A stretch of DNA of 64,000 nucleotides from Coriaria nepalensis (Eukaryota > Streptophyta > Magnoliopsida > Cucurbitales > Coriariaceae), in NCBI GenBank assembly GCA_027186245.1, contig CP114481.1, positions 57,358,569 to 57,422,568 on the forward strand. The letters are read 5' to 3'. A program made the position numbers and the translations under genes. Positions 23,879 to 36,102 of the stretch are shown here, in pieces. The notes beneath the pieces are model-generated. The model saw only the letters and a program-made list of their open reading frames with translations. It was not told where the DNA came from and made no database searches. How positions within the stretch are numbered: the first letter of the stretch is position 1; each line of letters begins with the position of its first letter.

Positions 23879-26180
23879 ATGTCAATTTTCATGTTCAGAG
23901 AAATTCTATCATGTAATAGACGCTCTTTTCTCTTCAGGAACCCTAGTTTCAGAATCCTGCTATTCTCTTCTCTCTCTCATTTCTCATCCAGAAGAGACCC
24001 ACAGTCTGCTGAGAATTCTGCAGCTAATGATATTTACAGAAATACGTCTCAGCTCAATTCAAGCACCATCTTTTCCTGTGGTTTTGTTTCTCAAATGCGT
24101 CAATTCTCGCATTTGATTCAGAAGGAAAATGTTCTGAAATCTAGCTCTAGCTTAGGCTCGTTGAGATTTTTCGGTTCTCAGGTGGCAGTCGGTCCATCAA
24201 CATCTGACGGGCTCACTGTAGAAGGAATCATTGCGAATCAGTGGTTAATTCTCGATGAGAGCCAGAGTGATTGGAGAAGTCATGCTGCTGCCATTGCTCA
24301 TTCCATTCATCTTATAAAGAAGCGATTACAGGTCATTTAATTCAAATTCTAATTTGGACTCACTTTATTATGATATAAGTTCAAATACATGAGCTTTTCG
24401 GGTTATTTGTGGTGGATTGCATAATTTATATTTCGGTTGGAATCTCTCGATCTTACTATGTCAGTTTTGGGTGAAGAATATAAGTAATTTCTTTGTGGTT
24501 GCAGTGGAAGAAAATGTTAGTGAGGTTAGAAGTTTTGTCAATGGAGCTGAATAAGCCTGGTATTTGGGACGATACAGTACATGCAGGGAAGATAAGTCGT
24601 GAGCATGGTTCCCTCATGGGTAAGTTGAAGGAAGTGAAGGCATTTGAACAAGAACTGCTCGAGCATATTGATATGTTAAAGCTTGCTCGTGAAGAGGATG
24701 ATGAAGAGTTGGAATCGGTGGGCCCTAAATTTCATTTCCTAGGCATGTATTTGTTCTGTTTTCACGTATATCTAATCATAAATGACAAGTTGGAAACTGA
24801 TGTTACCTGGAAATAGACCTCGTTCGGTCGATAAAGGAAGAGTTTTTATTGACCATCATTAGCCTAAGCCAGTCTTTAGTTGAAAATGAGATCTTTGTTT
24901 AGCGTATAAGGTAATTTCATGGACCTTGTTTTGATATCGGCTGTGGCTTTAGTAATGTTCGATGTATGTTCTTCACAGGAAACACTGAAAGCTCTACTAA
25001 GGATGAGAAGAGACTCGAAAGAAAAAGAGCTTGAAGCTTTGCTGGCAGGAGAGCAGGATTCATGCCCTTGTTACATAGAGGTTACCCTCAATCATGTACT
25101 TGAAATGAGTTGTTTTTTCCCATATTTTTAGGAAAAAATTGATCACAAAAATTTTGATGATTGCTTGTGATTCAGGTTCAAGCTGGGGCTGGTGGTACAG
25201 AGAGCATGGACTGGGCTGCAATGCTCATGCAGATGTATAAATCATGGGCTCAACGACGCGGATTCAAAGTTTCTGTTGTGGATGAAGTGCCGGATGAGAT
25301 TGCAGGAATCAAGGTTCAACTTCTTCCCAATCTAAAAAAGAAAACCATCCATCTATTTAATTTACCCTTGCTTTTAAAACTGAAACTGAGACTCGAGTAT
25401 ATCTATATTTTTCCTTCAGAGAGCAACAATCAAAGTAGATGGTGAGTATGCCTTTGGATATGCGAAGGCAGAAGTAGGGGTCCATAGGCTAGTTCGTATC
25501 TCCCCTTTTGACAGTAACAAAAGAAGACACACTTCATTTGCTGCTGTAGCTGTCATCCCAATTCTGGGCGATGGGTCCACCCATGTTCAAATCAATGAAT
25601 CTGATCTCCGTATTGAACGGTTCCGGGCTGGTGGGCCCGGTGGCCAGCATGCCAACACAACGGAGAGTGCTGTGAGAATCGTTCATATACCAACTGGAAT
25701 TACTGCCACTTGTCAAAATGAAAGGTATGAAACGAAATTCCAGATCATAATTTCTTTTATCATAATTCTGATGATGTTTTATCATAAAACACAGATCGCA
25801 GCATCAAAATAAGGCCTCGGCAATGGCTGTGCTTCAGTCTCGATTAGATCAGCTTGAGATGACCCGTCAGGCTCAGATGAACGCATTACATACACAGTCT
25901 CTGACTGATATAACCTGGGGTAGCCAAATTCGGAGTTATGTTCTTCATGTATGATCTATTGCAATGAAATTTCATTTGATTTCTTTATTTGTACGCGGAT
26001 TATGTAACATTGGCTAAGATTTTTGTTTTTGTTTTATTCATACAGCCATATCGGATGGTGAAGGATCTACGGACGAACTTTGAGGTTTCCGATCCAGATT
26101 CTGTGCTTGGGGGAGATCTTGATGGGTTCATCTTGAGCTATTTATCGGCTTCCTTGGACAAAGATGAAAACGAGCGATAA
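23879..26180 (+). CDS. Organellar peptide chain release factor 2 (PrfB family)
   Basis: Seven exons: 23879-24331, 24505-24717, 24979-25080, 25176-25313, 25420-25724, 25795-25948 and 26046-26180, giving 499 residues. A long Ser/Arg-rich N-terminus (about 1-110) looks like an organelle targeting peptide. The stop-codon-reading tripeptide SPF is at 330-332, which is the RF2 type for UGA/UAA. The catalytic GGQ is at 376-378, in the context [19 protein letters not shown]. The protein releases finished chains from plastid or mitochondrial ribosomes; which organelle cannot be settled by eye. Unlike bacterial prfB there is no in-frame UGA frameshift site. The start chosen is the first ATG of the frame; the upstream extension to 23807 has no ATG. 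Two downstream in-frame ATGs follow within a few codons. Confidence 0.93.
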
Positions 26181-26706
26181 TACTCTAATGTGAAAAATGT
26201 AGATGGAGACAACGAAGATTTGTGGGAAGAAAAATGTCTGGTGTATCAGGGAATAACTCATTTGCTTGGAAATTTTCTATTCCAAGGTTTTCTCATTAAT
26301 GATTTACTGGTAAAAAAATGTAATGGAACTATGTTAGCTGTAACATAAATTTTGAGTTATAAAGATGGAGTAAAAATAAAACTATCCGCAGTTTATCATG
26401 CAGCTCTGAAAATATTCAAATATTCAAATATGCGAAGATCCCTTCAAAGACATGGAACATTTTTCTTCTCTTTTCCTTTTCCTCTTTTTACAGTGAGTTA
26501 AAAATCAATTAATGGCTCTATATTGAATCTCTATATCCATTAACAGCGCGTGTAAAAGAAGACGAACAACAAAAAATCATTCTAAATTTTGAAAAAAGAA
26601 CTTACATTTGTGAACAATTCTTGGGTATAAATTATCTATGTAGATACAAATTCTCTACATTTATATCGACCGGTTGAATCTAGGCACCAGCTGTGGTCCC
26701 AAATTT
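26181..26706. other. Convergent 3' flanks
   Basis: The 3' ends of the RF2 gene (+) and of the gene at 26707 (-) meet here. I see no further gene in these 526 bp. Confidence 0.6.
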
Positions 26707-28765
26707 TCAGAAATTTTGTGGGTACAGGTCCCAAGGGTCAGACTCAAACTGCAGATCGGCTAGTGGACTATCCAGGACTTCTAAAACTTCAAACGCGCCA
26801 TTCCACGAACCACCAAGATTTGCATATGGAACTTGTCCCATCAAACCGCCGCTTGCATCTTCAGAATCAGAGGCCTTCAAGTTTGAAGGTCGACGAATAA
26901 AGTTCTTAACCACTTCACCAATTCCGAGGTCTGGACTAGAGAATAAAAAGTTCGCACTGAAAATGACTTCCTCATCTTTAAAAGAAATGGATCCAGCTTG
27001 AGGGTCTAAATCATTCCTAATCTGATTGTTTACCAGCTCTTCTACTTGTTCAGCAGGACCTGCGGATGTCATCGAGTTCTGCACCCCGTAAGTACGGGTT
27101 TGGCCTGCTTGGGTCTCATTAGAATGTATTCTTCCTTGGAGTTGATGTGTCTGATATTGCATGTTTACACGACCATTGTTCATCATCTGCCCTTCAACTT
27201 GATTTAATAACGGCATCCTCAGATTTTCAAACGCCGTTGCAGGTGGAATGGAATCCTGATCAAGTGGGTTCATAGGAGGTGAAATTTGTTGTAATTCACG
27301 TGAGAAATCTTGCATTGGACGAGGAATTGGCGCAAGAGTTTGGGTAGCAGCAAAAGGTATTCTTCCTTGGAGTTGCTGTGTCTCATACTGCATGTTTACA
27401 CCACCATTGTTCATCTCCCCTTCAACTTGATTCAATACTGAGATAATCTCATGTTCAACCGGTGATGCAGTTGAAATAGAATTCCAATCAAACCTGGCTA
27501 TAGCAGACAGATTTTGTTGTGATTCATATTGGAAAGTATGCAGTGGAGAAGGAACTGGGGCAAGAGTTTGGGTGGCAATAGAAGGTATTCTTCCTTGGAA
27601 CTGGGGTCTCCCATATTGCATGTTCGCAACACCACCATTGTATATTATCTCTTCATTTTGATTCCATAATGGCGTACTCTGATTTTCAACTGCTGATGCA
27701 AGTGAAATAGAATTCCAATCGAACTGGGATAGAGCAGGCAGATTCTGCAGTGAAGCAGGAAATGGCGCAAAAGTTGCAGAAGAGTGATGACGTGTTTGCA
27801 AATTAGGAGGGAATCTCGAGCCAATTCCTATGTTCGGAATCTGAGTATTCTCATGATAGCAGTGGGAAGACGGTGAGTCGAAGAAGGGGGAGTTGCTGGT
27901 CGGAAAAGGTTGTAGGCTCATGTTCCTGAAGTGATTCCCATCACATGCAAGCAGATTTTCACAAGGGACGTCAAGCAAATTGGCGTCAAATTCAAGACGG
28001 TGCCTCCTGAAAGAGAAAAAAAAAAAAAGCATTAATTAATAACTGCGCATATTATATTATTATTATTACTACTATATATATTGAAATATCTAAAAATAGG
28101 GAGACTGAGGAATTGCCTGTAGATACTCGCTTGGCCGTTAGTGAAATCTTGTGTTGGGGCCCACTTAGAGTGGCTGCACAGATTTAGCGGCATCTCTTGA
28201 TAAAACTTTGGTGGTTGCTTTAACTGAGCCATATATATATATATATTAATAATAATAATAACATAGTTTTTTAAGGAAACAAATTTAATAATAAAAAGAT
28301 GAAAACATATAATAAGTAATAATTAAATAATTAAAATAAAAAATTGTAATTAAGGACCTCGATTTCTAGGATTCCTCTTTTGCCTTGTTCCAAAACAGCA
28401 TGTATTCCGATGATGTCTTCCCATTGGATTTCGATCTTTTTCTTCAACTGATGATACAAAACTTCCCAAATCAGCCTGCGTTTAGCGTAATAGATCTTAG
28501 CTGTTAGATCATTCCCGTTCACAGATGCTTCCTGCACAAGAAGTAAAGACTCTACATGTTACTGCATAGGTCAAATCTTAAAAATAAAATCATAATAGAA
28601 CATCATCAATGCAAGCTTATATATATATCTATAACTGGTTAAACTTTTTTTTACCCGCCATGACCCAATTTGGATTGAAACTGCAGGAATATTTACAGGC
28701 CTTAGTTTGGGAACATGATCGCGACTCCTTTTTCTGTTTCCCACCCTGTTGTCTTGTCTTGTCAT
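26707..28765 (-). CDS. Uncharacterised plant protein with internal tandem repeats
   Basis: Four exons: 28765-28655, 28531-28358, 28223-28117 and 28006-26707, giving 563 residues. The first about 150 residues form a conserved-looking module (PAVSIQIGSWR, LTAKIYYAKRRLIWEVLYHQ, KKKIEIQWEDIIGIHAVLEQ, LKQPPKFYQE, DFTNGQASIYRRHRLEF). I recognise it as a plant-specific family without a known function or a name I trust. Exon 4 is Asn/Gln/Pro-rich and contains about three tandem repeats of 76-77 residues, each with a form of QLQGRI...TQTLAP.P...NSIS.A..E...LNQ.EG..NNG.VNMQY. The last intron appears to use a GC donor (AG|GCAATT at 28116-28111). No targeting signal is visible. The low-complexity second half resembles activation or scaffold regions, but that is only an impression. 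Confidence 0.7.
27126..27660 (-). repeat. Internal tandem repeat, about 76-77 codons per unit
   Basis: The plus-strand marker GTATTCTTCCTTGGA occurs at 27126, 27357 and 27585, spaced 231 and 228 bases. Those are exact multiples of three. Surrounding sequence (for example the ATATTGCATGTT-like block) is repeated with the same spacing. The repeat therefore keeps the reading frame and has diverged by substitution and small in-frame gaps. Confidence 0.75.
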
Positions 28766-29168
28766 GATTATGTTCAGGAATCAAGAGAGATCCTCAAGAA
28801 ACTCAGAATCAGTGCAGCTTGCCGATGATTACGAACTCCAATAGACTCAATCAATTCACCTACAAATCAAAGGAGACGAGCATAAAAATCCTTAAGTTCA
28901 CGAAACTAGCCCTATCGCACTGACTAAAAAACAAGATAGAGAGAGAATCTATACTAGCAAAAGAAGGTATACCCTAACATATCGTCTAGGGTTATGTATA
29001 TATAAGAGGTGTAGAGAGAACGAGAGCTTTAAACCCCAAAAAAAAAACTCTTAATCTGCGTTAGTTTTCAATTGGAACAACTATAAATGGTATAGGGGTT
29101 GCTTATCAATCAAACTAATATTACTTAAATTAAGATAATTAGGGTTTAGTAATATAAATATCGTACAA
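28766..29168. promoter_or_regulatory. Promoter and 5' UTR of the repeat-containing gene
   Basis: This is the upstream flank of the minus-strand gene at 26707-28765. A CTAGGGTTATGTATATATAAGAGG stretch around 28985-29010 has TA-rich TATA-like sequence. Most of 29052-29150 recurs at 29433-29525 as part of the duplication described separately. Confidence 0.4.
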
Positions 29169-29527
29169 ATGATAGCAGTGGGAAGACGGGGAGTCGAAGA
29201 AGGGGGAGTTGTTGGTCGAAAAAGGTTGTAGGCTCATGTTCCTGAAGCGATTCGCATCACACGCAATCAGATTTTCACAAGGGATGTCAAGCTAATTGGC
29301 ATCAAATTCAAGACAGTGCTTCCTGAAATAGAAAGTTTTTTTATAATTTAAATATCTAAAAATAGGAAGACTGAGGAATTGCCTATAGATACTCGTTTGG
29401 CCGTTAGTGAAATCTTGTGCTGGGCCCCACTTAATCTGAGTCGGTTTTCAATTGAAATAATTATAAATGGTATGGATTGCTTATCAATCAAACTAATATT
29501 ACTTAAGTTCAGATAAGCAGGGTTTAA
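29169..29527 (-). pseudogene. Truncated tandem copy of the neighbouring gene
   Basis: 29169-29432 repeats 27855-28165 of the functional copy: the start of exon 4, the whole last intron and the end of exon 3. 29433-29527 then repeats the upstream flank 29052-29150. Everything between (rest of exon 3, exons 1-2 and 5' UTR, close to 0.9 kb) is missing. The junction carries the short shared sequence CTTA. The copy has a premature stop: after LEFDAN the parent Leu codon TTG is TAG. The GC donor (AG|GCAATT) and the acceptor are still recognisable. It cannot make a protein. Confidence 0.85.
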
Positions 29528-30313
29528 TTTCTGATAAGCGGTTGATAATATAATTTATGGACTTTCCACTTTATTCAATAAGGCGCACGTGTGTAGGATA
29601 TTAATATGTTATGAAGATGACCCGATTCATAAATAAACGAATTACAAAGGCCCAAGACAATTGGAAGACTACATGTTGCTTTGATAGCATTGGTGAAACT
29701 ACATGTAGGCGCATAACCGCAAGGAAAGAGAAACTAAAAAGAACTGCGGCTTAGTGAGCTTTTTCTTTTGGGCCCATAGATAAAAAGAAGCCCGGAAGCA
29801 AAATCAGAGGCCCACATAAAGGGCACAAGAAAATAGAAGGAAGGCTTTTATCTTCATAAAAACAAACAAACAAACATACATTATCTTCGTAAGTGCTTTT
29901 AAAGGAAGGCTTCATGATCGCTAATTGCTTCTAATCTCACCTTATACTGTCGCCTACGTAAGATTTGTATGATTTAATTGCTTGATGAGTGGCTGGTCCT
30001 AATACGTATAAAAAATTAACTAACTATTTACTAGTGTGAAAGCACCTAACAAGGGAATTTAAGTGTGTCTGAAAAGCATTAAGAAAGTAAGAGATTCCCC
30101 TCTCTACTTCTCATATTAAGGTTTAGTTTGCAGCACGCTACAGACATCAATTAACTAGTGTACTTAATTAGGGGTGGTGGACCCCAGGACCCGAGTATAT
30201 AAGTGAAGGTATCACGAGAAGGCATGGCATATAACTCACTCAAGATTCAATACTGAACTTCAAAAGAGTCTCGTACGTAGCATTGAGATCATATCCTCCA
30301 TCAACACGTGATC
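29528..30313. other. Intergenic and former promoter of the nicotianamine synthase pseudogene
   Basis: Mostly AT-rich sequence without a gene. TATATAAG at about 30196-30203 lies some 110 bp before the old ATG and looks like a preserved TATA box. CACGTG (30305-30310) sits eight bases upstream of the ATG. Confidence 0.45.
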
Positions 30314-31262
30314 ATGGGTTGTCAAGAAGAGATTCTCGCCCAAAAAGTGCAAGAATTGTACGATCAAATCTAGAACCTAGAGAGCCTAAAGCCCTGCAAA
30401 GAGGTCAACGTGCTCTTAATTCAACTCGTTCTTACATGCATGTCCCCTACCCCTTCCATTGATGTCACGAAACTCTGCCAAAACGTGCAAGAAATGAGAT
30501 CAAAGCTGATCAAGCTATGTGGACAAGCAGAAGGGCTCTTAGAGGCTCATTTCTCCACCCTCTTAGCCTCATACGAAAACCCACTTGACCATCTCCATCT
30601 CTTCCCTTACTATTCCAATTACCTAAAGCTCACCCAACTTGAGTTCAACGTTCTTACCAATCACATGAGCAGTTCATTCATTAACAAAATTGCCTTTGTG
30701 GGTTCACCACTTACTCTTACCTCAATTGTTTTGGCCTCAAATCACCTCAAGTCAGCCTCTATTCACAGACCCATTAGCCAATTCCAAGGCTCTTGACTTG
30801 ATCTCATCTCATCATGACTTGTCAAGGAGAATGTTCTTTCATACCACTGATGTAATGAATGTGACACATGCTTTGAAAGAGTATGATGATTTGTTTTTGG
30901 CAGCTTTAGTGGGTATGGATAAGGAGGACAAAGTTAAAGTTATTGAGCATTTGGCTAATAAGTTCTTGGCTCCAGGCGCTTATCTGATGTTGAGGAGTGC
31001 GCATGGAGCAAGGGCTTTTCTCTATCCAGTGGTTGATGCTTCTGATTTAAGAGGGTTTGAGATTCTTTCCGTGTTTCATCCTATGGATGATGTTATAAAC
31101 TCTGTTGTTCTTGCACAAAAACTTCTGGTCGCTGTAAACTCGGTCCATTATCATCATCAGTTGTTAATGCCTTGTAAGCTGTGCGTTGAGATTGAGGCTT
31201 TCTATCCTCTTCATATGATTCATGGGAATATGATTGAGAAAATTGCTGCGGAGAAGCTGTGA
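30314..31262 (+). pseudogene. Nicotianamine synthase pseudogene
   Basis: The sequence begins MGCQEEILAQKVQELYDQI, the normal start of plant nicotianamine synthase, and most of the family pattern follows (LCGQAEGLLEAHFSTLL, ENPLDHLHLFPYYSNYLKL, FLAALVGMD, LMLRSAHGARAFLYPVVD, LRGFEILSVFHP). The enzyme joins three S-adenosylmethionine molecules into nicotianamine, an iron, zinc and copper chelator. Three lesions are visible: an in-frame TAG at codon 20 (30371-30373), a missing glycine in the VGSGP motif, and a frameshift near 30755-30775 that removes the segment before DPLANSKA. The C-terminal segment is also diverged. Like intact family members it has no introns, so it may be a normal copy that decayed. 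No functional enzyme is expected. Confidence 0.9.
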
Positions 31263-31634
31263 TGAACTCCAGGAGAGCTTACTGACTTCTCCATCAATAT
31301 AAATTATGTTTGCTCGCTCTAAAGCTGTTTTGAATAAACGAACTAGTTAGTCGTGCCAGCTCTGTTTCATGATTTGATGAATAAAATGGTCAGTAACTTG
31401 AAGTAGTACTGTTGTTTTCGGCATCTCTCAGTAATTTTGTGTCTTGTTTGCTCATCAGTTTTGTTGATGTAAAGTTATGAACTATATAAAAGAAGGCAGA
31501 TCAATCATGTAATAGAAGAAATAGTTTTATTTCTATATATGTTTACTAGTATATAGTAATCCACAAAGACAGAGACTGATATATATGTAGAGTAGTCCAG
31601 AAAATGCCAATATCAAGTAGCTAGATAAAATTCA
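31263..31634. other. Intergenic 3' flanks
   Basis: This holds the 3' flank of the nicotianamine synthase pseudogene and the 3' UTR of polyubiquitin. No gene is seen. Confidence 0.55.
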
Positions 31635-33210
<1,576 letters not shown>

Positions 33211-33337
33211 GTTGGAAGATCTGAGAAAAGCACAGCGAAAACGATGAAGCAAACTTAGAAAAGAATCGGGATGAGACTCTTTTTCCCTACGCGTCAAAAA
33301 GAAACTGGATTTAGATTTCCGAAAGAGCTTTCCACGC

Positions 33338-33346
33338 CTATTTATA
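33338..33346 (-). promoter_or_regulatory. TATA box of polyubiquitin gene
   Basis: The minus strand reads TATAAATAG, a good plant TATA element, about 130 bp upstream of the end of the first leader exon. Confidence 0.7.
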
Positions 33347-33827
33347 CTGCATAGCGGGCTAGACTGTGTTATAATTTAATATTATCCTAAAATTAGGTAG
33401 GAATTGGCCAAGGAAACGAAACTCATTCTAGATCCATCTATACTTTTAGGTAGGAAACTTATTACGTAAGAATTGGCCAAGAAACTTCTATTCTAGATCC
33501 ATCTATTTTAAAATATGCTGGACCACGCGACATGAATAGTCATTCCCAATAATAATAATTCAGGTTTCTTGCGTCCCAAGGTTTCAGGAATTCTTATTAA
33601 TGGATGTAATTTATACAAGACATATTTCGGTGCAAGCAAGCTATGTTGCATATGGTATTGTTCGACACAACTCCTAAGAAACTGTGTATATACAAATCAA
33701 AAGGTTGACATAGCATAACCATAGAAGCACTATCTTAGATCATACAAATCTATGAAACACATGGATAGGGTGGTATGCTGAGCTGTCTTATGATGTATCG
33801 TTGTTGTAATGTGGCATAGTAAGCTTC

Positions 33828-36102
33828 TTAACAGGCGGTGAAAGGCGAAACCTTGGCCTGTATGGCCCTATAACACTGGAGACTGCACAAGGGGAGGTTC
33901 GACTTGGAATCCCGGTACTGGTACGGGTTTGTACATGCTGGGCCGGCACATTTCTCATGAGGAGTAGGGTAACTGTAATATTCACATCCGTAACCAAAAT
34001 TAGCTGAAACAAACAAGATCATACAAGGCAGAAGCACTAGTTCTTTATCGTCTAGTACCTGCAAGGTTTGGCTTGAAAGATGGCGGGTAAACCTATTTCA
34101 AGGGGGAAAGTTACGACCGTTCCCGAGGGACCCATGATCCATCGAACTGTGTCTGATGTAAGTGACATAGCATTTGCAGCCTTTTCCTGCAGTGAACATA
34201 TAAAATTCAAAAATCATACTCATATTAATCATTTAGATAAACACATTATGATATAATGCATAAAGAATTGGTTGTTTGTTAGTTACCTGCACAAGGTCTT
34301 CCTGCCGTTTCTTAATTTTATCTTCCCGCTTCTTCCTGCTTGAATCTTGGCCAAGAATTTTTCTGATTGCCTCCGCCTAAGATTCATACGAATATATTTT
34401 AAGAAAAAAAAATATAGATTTTAAACTATAAGAAAATGGGAAGAGAAAGATAAGGGTGAGTTGAAACCTCAGATTCCCTATTGGCTTTCTCGACTTGCAT
34501 CCTATGTCTCTGAGCTGCCTCTGCTTTCTTGAGCTGCTGTTCTAACTCCAAGGGTTTCTCTTTTTTCCCTGTGAACAATTAAAAAAGAACATAAGACTCG
34601 CTGATAAACCTAGCAAAAAGTGAGAAAGCATAGGACCCATATTACTCACTTCTAGGTGGGGCCGGGGGCAACCCACTAGGGTGTTCAATCAGACTTGTAC
34701 CAAGACGAGAAGGGACGTCTTTTCCAGTTTGAAGGGCCCGTCTGCATGTAGTGACAGTCGTTTCCTTCTTGTAATCATCTGTTGAATCAACTTCCTCCTT
34801 TCTCAGTTTCTTCCTCTTAGTATTGAGCCCAGCACCTGATACCGGCTCGTCCTCTTCTACATAATCGGTGTCATCATAAACCCTTCCAGATCTAGACTTC
34901 TTACCTTCCCCCCTTGATTTTGATGACCAATAATCTCCCACCTCTATTGTCTTCTTCAATACCTTTGATATTTTCTGCTGTTTTCTGCTTCCGCTCTCAT
35001 CATCGTCACAATCTGCTATATATTCAGCATTAACCTTGGATGCTTTAAGTTTTTCAAGGTACCTAATCCCCTCATCTTCACCATCATCTCCATTATCAAG
35101 CGCCCTGTTCAATAACCGTCTCTTAGGGACTCGCTTGCTCTTATGAACAGACTCACCTGGATCTGTTTGTTTGATGGAACCACTGCCTTCAGGCATCTTG
35201 CCCGTCAAAGAATCAGCTTTCCGTATATTTAATTGGCTTCTTGAGAATGATCTATTTTCGTCTGAATTTCCCTGCACCAATTTGATTATGAGATAGAAAG
35301 CCTAAAATAAGACCGTAGAAGGAATAAGAAAAATTAACATAACCTGTTTTCAGCAAAACTCAACTAAAAAAAAGCTCAATTCATTTCCACTCAAATGGAC
35401 CAATTTTCCGCACCTTTTTGCAGAGAAAGTGCATGATATCCTAAAATAACTAGAATCTAGTTTTAGATTCCATATATCTTGAATTTTCTTATACCTTAAG
35501 TGTCAACCTCCTCCTAGGCTGAGAAACATCAGAAGACTGTGAAGAATTTGCAGATGAAAGCCCTAAACCGGACGCACCGTCCAATGTAGACTTGACATGA
35601 ATTGTTCTTACAACACCACCAACTTTAAGCTTAACCTTATCGACTTTACTCTCATTCTCTAACTCATCCGAAACTGTTCCCAGATGCACCACCTTGCTAC
35701 TCCCTCTCCAATTGGCTGGGGCAAGAACACCTTTACTGCTCCTTTTAGAGCCAACTCCACGACTATTCTGCTGCTCAAAACTGCCCCGGAAAGCATTGCC
35801 AAAGGAAGCATCATCTGATTCTCCAAATCCTCCATCTTCAGCAACATTGGCATATGAAGCCTTTGAGGTGCAAAGGTTCAAACTCATTTCTTTCCTCCTA
35901 GAAACGAACCATTGTCATTATTCTCATTACTTGATACTTTGCTTATGTTGTCTGAAGGTGGTGTGGAAGATAGAGAGGAGAAATCGCGGTAATGATCTGA
36001 AGGAAGAGTAGATTCATTCCTAGGACGACGAGAAGCGGTACTTCTCTTCTTCCTTGCTCCGTTGTTAGCTTCATTGAAACCGAACCCTCCATTGCTTTCC
36101 AT
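33828..36102 (-). CDS. INO80 complex subunit B / IES2-like (PAPA-1 and HIT zinc finger), with apparent frameshift
   Basis: Coding blocks on the minus strand: 36102-35495 (containing a frame change near 35885-35905), 35271-34650, 34568-34468, 34376-34287, 34186-34059 and 33972-33828. The Ser/Lys-rich N-terminus is disordered and carries the block SSKGVLAPANWRGSSK. The PAPA-1-like basic coiled coil spans EKPLELEQQLKKAEAAQRHR to KKREDKIKKRQEDL. It is followed by a HIT-type zinc finger (CAGPACTNPYQYRDSKSNLP then CSLQC). The family is the INO80 chromatin remodelling subunit IES2/INO80B, acting in the nucleus. In the first exon the frame from MESNGGFGF runs to a stop just after GSFLGGKK, while the downstream conserved frame (RKEMSLNLCTSK) is shifted by one base. 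No plausible intron fits the gap. Confidence 0.8.

Noticed and set aside
24718..24816. Read-through of exon 2 of the release-factor gene
   Set aside because: It runs into intron sequence with a stop. The GTGGGC donor at 24718 joins exons 2 and 3 in frame and keeps the family sequence.
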